64,000 bases of DNA from assembly GCA_937884995.1 (NCBI GenBank), contig CAKZZL010000021.1:1-64000 (forward strand), read 5' to 3'. The DNA comes from an uncultured Clostridia bacterium. Its GTDB lineage: Bacteria; Bacillota; Clostridia; Oscillospirales; Acutalibacteraceae. How positions within the stretch are numbered: position 1 is the first letter of the stretch; every line of letters starts with the position of its first letter. Under the pieces are notes generated by a model. The model was not told where the DNA came from and ran no database searches. It saw only the letters and a program-made list of their open reading frames with translations. A program made the translations under genes and the position numbers. Of the stretch, positions 60,236 through 64,000 are shown piece by piece.

Positions 60236-61567
60236 TTATTTTTTCTTGTTTTTATCACGTTCTCTTATAACATATTGTGTCGGGGTTCCCTCAAGGCCGA
60301 AGACCTCTCTTATCCTGTTATCAATATATCGCTGATAGCTATAATGAAAAAGATCTTTATTGTTAACAAAACAAACAAATGTCGGTGGTCTGGTCGAAGC
60401 CTGGGTCATATAATAGATTTTAAGTCTCTTTCCCTTGTCTGTCGGAGGCTGAACACGTGCCGTGGCATCGGCTAAAACATCATTTAGTTTTCCTGTGGAA
60501 ATTCGCATAGCATTTTGGCTGTCCACGAATTTTATAAGTTCAAAAAGCCTCTCAAGTCTTTGACCGGTTTTAGCTGAAATAAAGATAATGGGGGCATAAC
60601 TCATAAATGAAAAATCATTCATAAGTTTTTTCCTGAATGTATCCATTGTTTTGCCGTCTTTTTCAACCAGATCCCATTTATTAACTGCAATAATAGAAGC
60701 TTTGCCTAGTTCATGAGCAATTCCGGCAACTTTGGAGTCCTGTTCCGTAAAACCTTCAGTTGCATCTATCATAATTACACAAACATTAGCTCTTTCAACA
60801 GCCATACGCGCACGTATAACAGAGTATTTCTCAATTGCATCATCGATTTTACTTTTTCTGCGCAATCCTGCAGTATCTATAAAGACAAATTTACCATGTT
60901 CATTATCTACTAAAGTATCGGTTGCATCTCTTGTTGTTCCTGCTATGGATGAAACAATAACTCTTTCCTCACCGACTATCTTATTGACAAGCGAAGATTT
61001 TCCCGCATTTGGTTTGCCTATTACCGCTACCTTAATAAGGTCATCATCTTCCTCTTCACTATCAGAATCCGGGAAGTATGATACAACTTTATCAAGTAAA
61101 TCGCCGGTTCCGTGTCCATGAACTGCAGAAACCTGAATAGGATCTCCCAGTCCCAAATTATAGAATTCATAAAATTCACTTGGTGGCTCCCCTATTGTAT
61201 CTGCTTTATTGACACACAAAATTATAGGCTTACCACTTTTTTGCAATATAGCAGCTACATCTGAATCAGTTGCAACAACACCTGAACGTATATCCGTTAC
61301 AAGTATTATTACATCTGCGCTGTCTATGGCAAGCTGAGCCTGTCTTCTCATCTGAGATAGAATAATGTTATCCGAATATGGTTCTATACCGCCTGTATCT
61401 ATAAGCAGCATTTCATGACCGAGCCATTCACAATCTCCATAGATTCTGTCTCTGGTAACTCCGGGAGTATCATCAACTATAGACAGTCTTTGACCTATTA
61501 ACTTGTTAAAAAGAGTACTTTTGCCGACATTAGGTCTTCCGACAATTGCAACAACAGGTTTTGACAT
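60236..61567 (-). CDS. der: Ribosome-associated GTPase Der (EngA)
   Basis: Der is the double-GTPase needed for 50S subunit assembly. The 443-residue protein has two G domains with Walker A GRPNVGKSTLFN (about 8-19) and GKPNAGKSSLVNK (about 185-197), NKAD and NKWD specificity motifs, DTPGVTRDR and AGTTRDATDT switches, and a C-terminal KH-like domain. Its ATG directly follows the stop of the DUF512 gene. Confidence 0.97.
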   Translation of the reverse strand: MSKPVVAIVGRPNVGKSTLFNKLIGQRLSIVDDTPGVTRDRIYGDCEWLGHEMLLIDTGGIEPYSDNIILSQMRRQAQLAIDSADVIILVTDIRSGVVATDSDVAAILQKSGKPIILCVNKADTIGEPPSEFYEFYNLGLGDPIQVSAVHGHGTGDLLDKVVSYFPDSDSEEEDDDLIKVAVIGKPNAGKSSLVNKIVGEERVIVSSIAGTTRDATDTLVDNEHGKFVFIDTAGLRRKSKIDDAIEKYSVIRARMAVERANVCVIMIDATEGFTEQDSKVAGIAHELGKASIIAVNKWDLVEKDGKTMDTFRKKLMNDFSFMSYAPIIFISAKTGQRLERLFELIKFVDSQNAMRISTGKLNDVLADATARVQPPTDKGKRLKIYYMTQASTRPPTFVCFVNNKDLFHYSYQRYIDNRIREVFGLEGTPTQYVIRERDKNKKK

Positions 61568-62881
61568 TTATTTCACCCCCAATAGCGTTTTTAAGAAATC
61601 GCTGCCGTTTTGTAAAGACAGAGATATTTTAACATTCAACTTTTCTTCAATTTCTTCTATAGTAACATCATCAAGAAGTTTATTCTTATTTTCCGTTAAA
61701 TTTGTATAATCGCTTATTAAAGTGTTTGATAATACAAGCCTTTCTCCCAAACTTTTATCCTTTAACTGATCTATAATATCGTTCCCTGTCAAAAGGCCTG
61801 TGACAGTTATTGTTTCCCCAAAGAAATGATTGGCTATAGGATATACTCTTATCTTTGTTATATATTTTTCTTCTGCTTTTGCACACAATTCCTTTATTAC
61901 GGGATATATATCGGTACCACATGCAACGGAAAGCTTAGAGTATTGCGCTATTTCATTGTTATCTTCAAGTTCATCAATAAATTCATTAGAAAAAGATCTC
62001 ACCATTCCTACTCCGTTTTCAATTTGCGGATAGTCATCATAATAATCCTCTTTAGGTATTTCTCTTCCTGCTTTAATAAAGAACTCATCCGCAGGATAGA
62101 CAAGACCTGTGCCGTATTTTTCTCTGAATTTTAAGGAATACTCATTGATTATGTCAATAACATGGCCTGCTGATTCACTGTCATAAGCCTTAAGTGGGCA
62201 TAAACCATCCCTGAATTTTGTGAGTCCTACTGGAACTGCAGCTATGCTGCAAACTGCCGGGAACATTTCTGAAAGCTTCTCAATTGAATATTTCAGTTCA
62301 TCTCCGTCATTGATGCCCGGGCATAAAACAAGCTGGGTGTTCATTTTAATTCCCGCATCAGCAAATCTGCGCATGATATCCAGGGATTTCCCTGCATTCT
62401 TGTTCTTCATCATTTGAACACGAAGTTCAGGATTCATGGTATGAACCGATATATTTATCGGGCTTATATGCATATCAATGATTCTTTCTATTTCATGCTC
62501 GCTGATATTTGTAAGAGTAATATAGTTACCGAAAAGGAACGAGAGTCTGGAATCATCATCCTTAAAATACAGACTTTGCCTAAGGCCTTTCGGAAGTTGA
62601 TCCACAAAGCAAAAGATGCATTTATTAAGGCAGCCTTTTTGTTCGTCCATAAGATATGACTCAAATTCCAGGCCGCAGTTATCTTTGCTTGCTGTGATTG
62701 TTTTTTTCTGGCCGTTTGCCTTCTTAAAAGTCATTTCACTTTTATTTTCGGAAACATAAAAATCATAATCAAGGATGTCCATTATCTCATTTCCATCAAC
62801 AGAAAGCAAAAGGTCTCCGGGACGTATACCGCAAATATGTGCTTTTGAAAGCTTTGCAACTTTTTTAATTTTAACTGCCAT
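61568..62881 (-). CDS. DUF512 protein with PDZ-like and radical SAM-type domains
   Basis: The 437-residue protein belongs to the DUF512 family: a PDZ-like N-terminus (about 1-70, with GIRPGDLLLSVDGNEIMD), a radical-SAM-type cluster motif CLNKCIFCFVDQLPKGLR (about 80-97), the family sequence FKDDDSRLSFLFGNYITLTN, and DUF512 at the C-terminus. Function is unknown; it is usually next to der, as here. The ATG at 62881 was preferred to a GTG four codons earlier that lies in the binding site GGGGAGG. Confidence 0.88.
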   Translation of the reverse strand: MAVKIKKVAKLSKAHICGIRPGDLLLSVDGNEIMDILDYDFYVSENKSEMTFKKANGQKKTITASKDNCGLEFESYLMDEQKGCLNKCIFCFVDQLPKGLRQSLYFKDDDSRLSFLFGNYITLTNISEHEIERIIDMHISPINISVHTMNPELRVQMMKNKNAGKSLDIMRRFADAGIKMNTQLVLCPGINDGDELKYSIEKLSEMFPAVCSIAAVPVGLTKFRDGLCPLKAYDSESAGHVIDIINEYSLKFREKYGTGLVYPADEFFIKAGREIPKEDYYDDYPQIENGVGMVRSFSNEFIDELEDNNEIAQYSKLSVACGTDIYPVIKELCAKAEEKYITKIRVYPIANHFFGETITVTGLLTGNDIIDQLKDKSLGERLVLSNTLISDYTNLTENKNKLLDDVTIEEIEEKLNVKISLSLQNGSDFLKTLLGVK

Positions 62882-62906
62882 TTTGTGATACACCTCCCCT
62901 ATACGA

Positions 62907-62940
62907 CTAAAAGGCGGAAAAGATAACCCTCTCCGCCTTT
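62907..62940 (-). terminator. Terminator of rpmF
   Basis: The stem AAAGGCGGA (62910-62918) / TCCGCCTTT (62932-62940) lies 21 bases past the rpmF stop, ending in a short T run on the minus strand. Confidence 0.75.
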
Positions 62941-62960
62941 CTCTTAATTAGAAAGATTCA

Positions 62961-63146
62961 TTAAGCCTCTTCAGTAGCAATAACCTGACGACCCTTATAT
63001 TGTCCGCAATTGCCACAAACTCTATGAGGTCTCTTGTATTCACCGCAATTTGGGCACTTAACAAGCTCTGGAGCTGTCATTTTCCAAACGTTTGAACGTC
63101 TCTTATCTCTTCTTGCTTTTGATACTCTTCTCTTTGGTACTGCCAT
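62961..63146 (-). CDS. rpmF: 50S ribosomal protein L32
   Basis: The 61-residue protein starts MAVPKRRVSKARRDKRRSN and has the zinc cysteines CPNCGEYKRPHRVCGNCG. ATG 63146 follows GGAGG by eight bases; a GTG three codons earlier overlaps that site. It follows yceD, the standard arrangement. Confidence 0.97.
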   Translation of the reverse strand: MAVPKRRVSKARRDKRRSNVWKMTAPELVKCPNCGEYKRPHRVCGNCGQYKGRQVIATEEA

Positions 63147-63178
63147 TTTGCGCACCTCCTTATATCTACAAATCTAAT

Positions 63179-63670
63179 TTATTCATCCAGTAATTGTAAT
63201 AACGCGGATAAACGCGGGTCAACGTCTTTTTTACAATCACATAAACCCTCATTTAAGTTTTTTCCGCACTTTACACATATACCTTTACAATCGTCTTTAC
63301 AAAGGAATGTATATGGTAATGAAAGAACTATGTCCTCGCATATCAATGCATCAAGGTCAAGCTGCATATTTTCAACCAGCAAGAACATATCATTGTCATC
63401 ATCGTTAAGCTCATTAACAAGCTGATGTTCAATATCAATTTCGAACTTTCTGGAAAAGTTTTCTGCGCATCTGCTGCAGACAATCTCAGCAGTAAAAGAA
63501 GCTTTTCCTTTAAGGTTTACAAGCCCTGCTGTGTTGCTTATTTCTCCTGAAAATTCAATTGCTGTTGCTGAAATGAAATCATCCGATATGAGTAGTTCAG
63601 GCATAAATGAATACTCATATTCCTTATGGTTTCCTTCAAGATTAAAAAACTGTTCTAACTGTATAACCAT
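63179..63670 (-). CDS. yceD: YceD family protein (DUF177)
   Basis: The 163-residue protein has the DUF177 pattern, including a central VCSRCAENFSRKFEID and a C-terminal four-cysteine set (CKDDCKGICVKCGKN) that probably binds zinc. YceD-type proteins are implicated in 23S rRNA accumulation and lie just upstream of rpmF. AGGAGCG precedes the ATG. Confidence 0.93.
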   Translation of the reverse strand: MVIQLEQFFNLEGNHKEYEYSFMPELLISDDFISATAIEFSGEISNTAGLVNLKGKASFTAEIVCSRCAENFSRKFEIDIEHQLVNELNDDDNDMFLLVENMQLDLDALICEDIVLSLPYTFLCKDDCKGICVKCGKNLNEGLCDCKKDVDPRLSALLQLLDE

Positions 63671-63695
63671 AATTCGCTCCTTGCGACGCTAAAAT

Positions 63696-63724
63696 ATTAT
63701 ATATTTATATTTTTATTTTGTCAA
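63696..63724 (-). promoter_or_regulatory. Promoter of yceD-rpmF
   Basis: On the minus strand TTGACA (63719-63724) and TATAAT (63696-63701) are 17 bp apart. Confidence 0.85.
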
Positions 63725-63732
63725 TAATTTAA

Positions 63733-63759
63733 GAAAAAAAGTCGACTAAAAAGTCGACT
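63733..63759 (-). terminator. Terminator upstream of yceD
   Basis: AGTCGACT occurs twice (63740-63747 and 63752-63759), four bases apart, and being palindromic forms a perfect 8-bp hairpin; a run of seven T residues follows on the minus strand. It would end the gene at the right edge. Confidence 0.75.
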
Positions 63760-63835
63760 AAAACCGAAGCGAAAAATGAAAATTTAAGAAAAATGCGCAA
63801 AAAGGTTAAGTAGCTAATGCCATTTTTGTTATCTA

Positions 63836-64000
63836 TCAAGGTTTTGAGAACAATGACAAAAGAATTCCATTTTCCATATCATTAATGTTATATAGAAGTT
63901 GCATATTGTCAAATGTTTCTTCTAGATTCCTTCTTGCTGATTTCCAGCCTATGCTGCCATCTGTTATCCACATAAACTCTACACCATCAATACCTTGTGT
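63836..64000 (-). CDS. Probable type II restriction endonuclease, C-terminus (partial)
   Basis: The minus strand from the right edge to a TGA at 63836 is open and encodes 54 residues: GIDGVEFMWITDGSIGWKSA, followed by a leucine-bearing helix RRNLEETF and a short tail. The WITDGxGW segment resembles the C-terminal region of DpnII/MboI-type restriction endonucleases. Only the tail is present, so the family is inferred from this motif; a partner methylase would lie beyond the window. Confidence 0.5.
   Translation of the reverse strand, partial: TQGIDGVEFMWITDGSIGWKSARRNLEETFDNMQLLYNINDMENGILLSLFSKP

Overview
The window is AT-rich bacterial chromosome from a Firmicute, most likely class Clostridia. 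Evidence: gene order dgt-dnaG-rpoD, hrcA-grpE-dnaK-dnaJ behind a CIRCE element, AddAB instead of RecBCD, a T-box, an M-box and a cobalamin riboswitch, strict GGAGG ribosome binding sites with some GTG/TTG starts, anaerobic (class III) ribonucleotide reductase, a B12-dependent methionine synthase without its activation domain, a cohesin-type surface protein and a sortase-like tail. Family and genus cannot be fixed from the sequence. No phage, CRISPR array or intact insertion sequence was seen.

Layout. 1-0.6 kb: the 5' end of a 16S rRNA gene (minus strand) with its leader and strong promoter. 0.7-3.05 kb: a two-gene surface module that together carries the two domains of transcobalamin/intrinsic factor (alpha/alpha toroid and DUF4430), headed by a cobalamin riboswitch. 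3.1-7.7 kb: rpoD, dnaG, dgt and a YigZ-family gene. 7.7-16.2 kb: rpmE, addA, addB and an alpha-galactosidase. 16.3-16.5 kb: two serine tRNAs on the plus strand. 16.6-22.5 kb: nadA, a split methionine synthase (metH core plus separate activation protein), an Rrf2 regulator, and the NAD(P)HX repair enzyme. 22.6-24.6 kb: an orphan small protein and a YabE-like 3D-domain cell-wall protein. 24.9-29.1 kb: trxB, nrdD (with a fused redoxin domain) and nrdG with an NrdR box. 29.1-32.5 kb: a YdjG/YdjH/YdjI-like membrane module. 32.5-35.9 kb: an E2-type acyltransferase domain with a long coiled coil, a GC-rich structured leader, and a GPH-type symporter. 35.9-40.7 kb: heat-shock operon. 40.7-46.3 kb (plus strand): T-box-thrS, a metallophosphoesterase, a PHP-domain protein and a hypothetical. 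46.3-49.5 kb: membrane-anchored cohesin/Big_2 protein and M-box-mgtE. 49.5-58.5 kb: a glycan locus (amidohydrolase, GH28, GH2) divergent from a sodium:solute symporter, then a phenylacetate-CoA-ligase-like gene with its ACT partner. 58.5-60.2 kb: a cysteine synthase homolog and tRNA-Leu/tRNA-Ser. 60.2-63.8 kb: der, DUF512 radical-SAM-type protein, rpmF, yceD. The right edge cuts into the C-terminus of what looks like a restriction endonuclease.

How the genes fit together. Two points concern vitamin B12: the riboswitch-controlled transcobalamin-like pair could capture corrinoids at the surface, and the metH operon uses B12. The redox group (nrdD-redoxin fusion next to trxB, under NrdR) suggests an anaerobic reductase fed by NADPH. 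The glycosidases (alpha-galactosidase, GH2 beta-galactosidase, GH28) and two symporters suggest use of plant-type galactan or pectin side chains. The most notable candidates for something little described are the split transcobalamin-like system, the E2-coiled-coil protein with its structured leader, and the NrdD-redoxin fusion.
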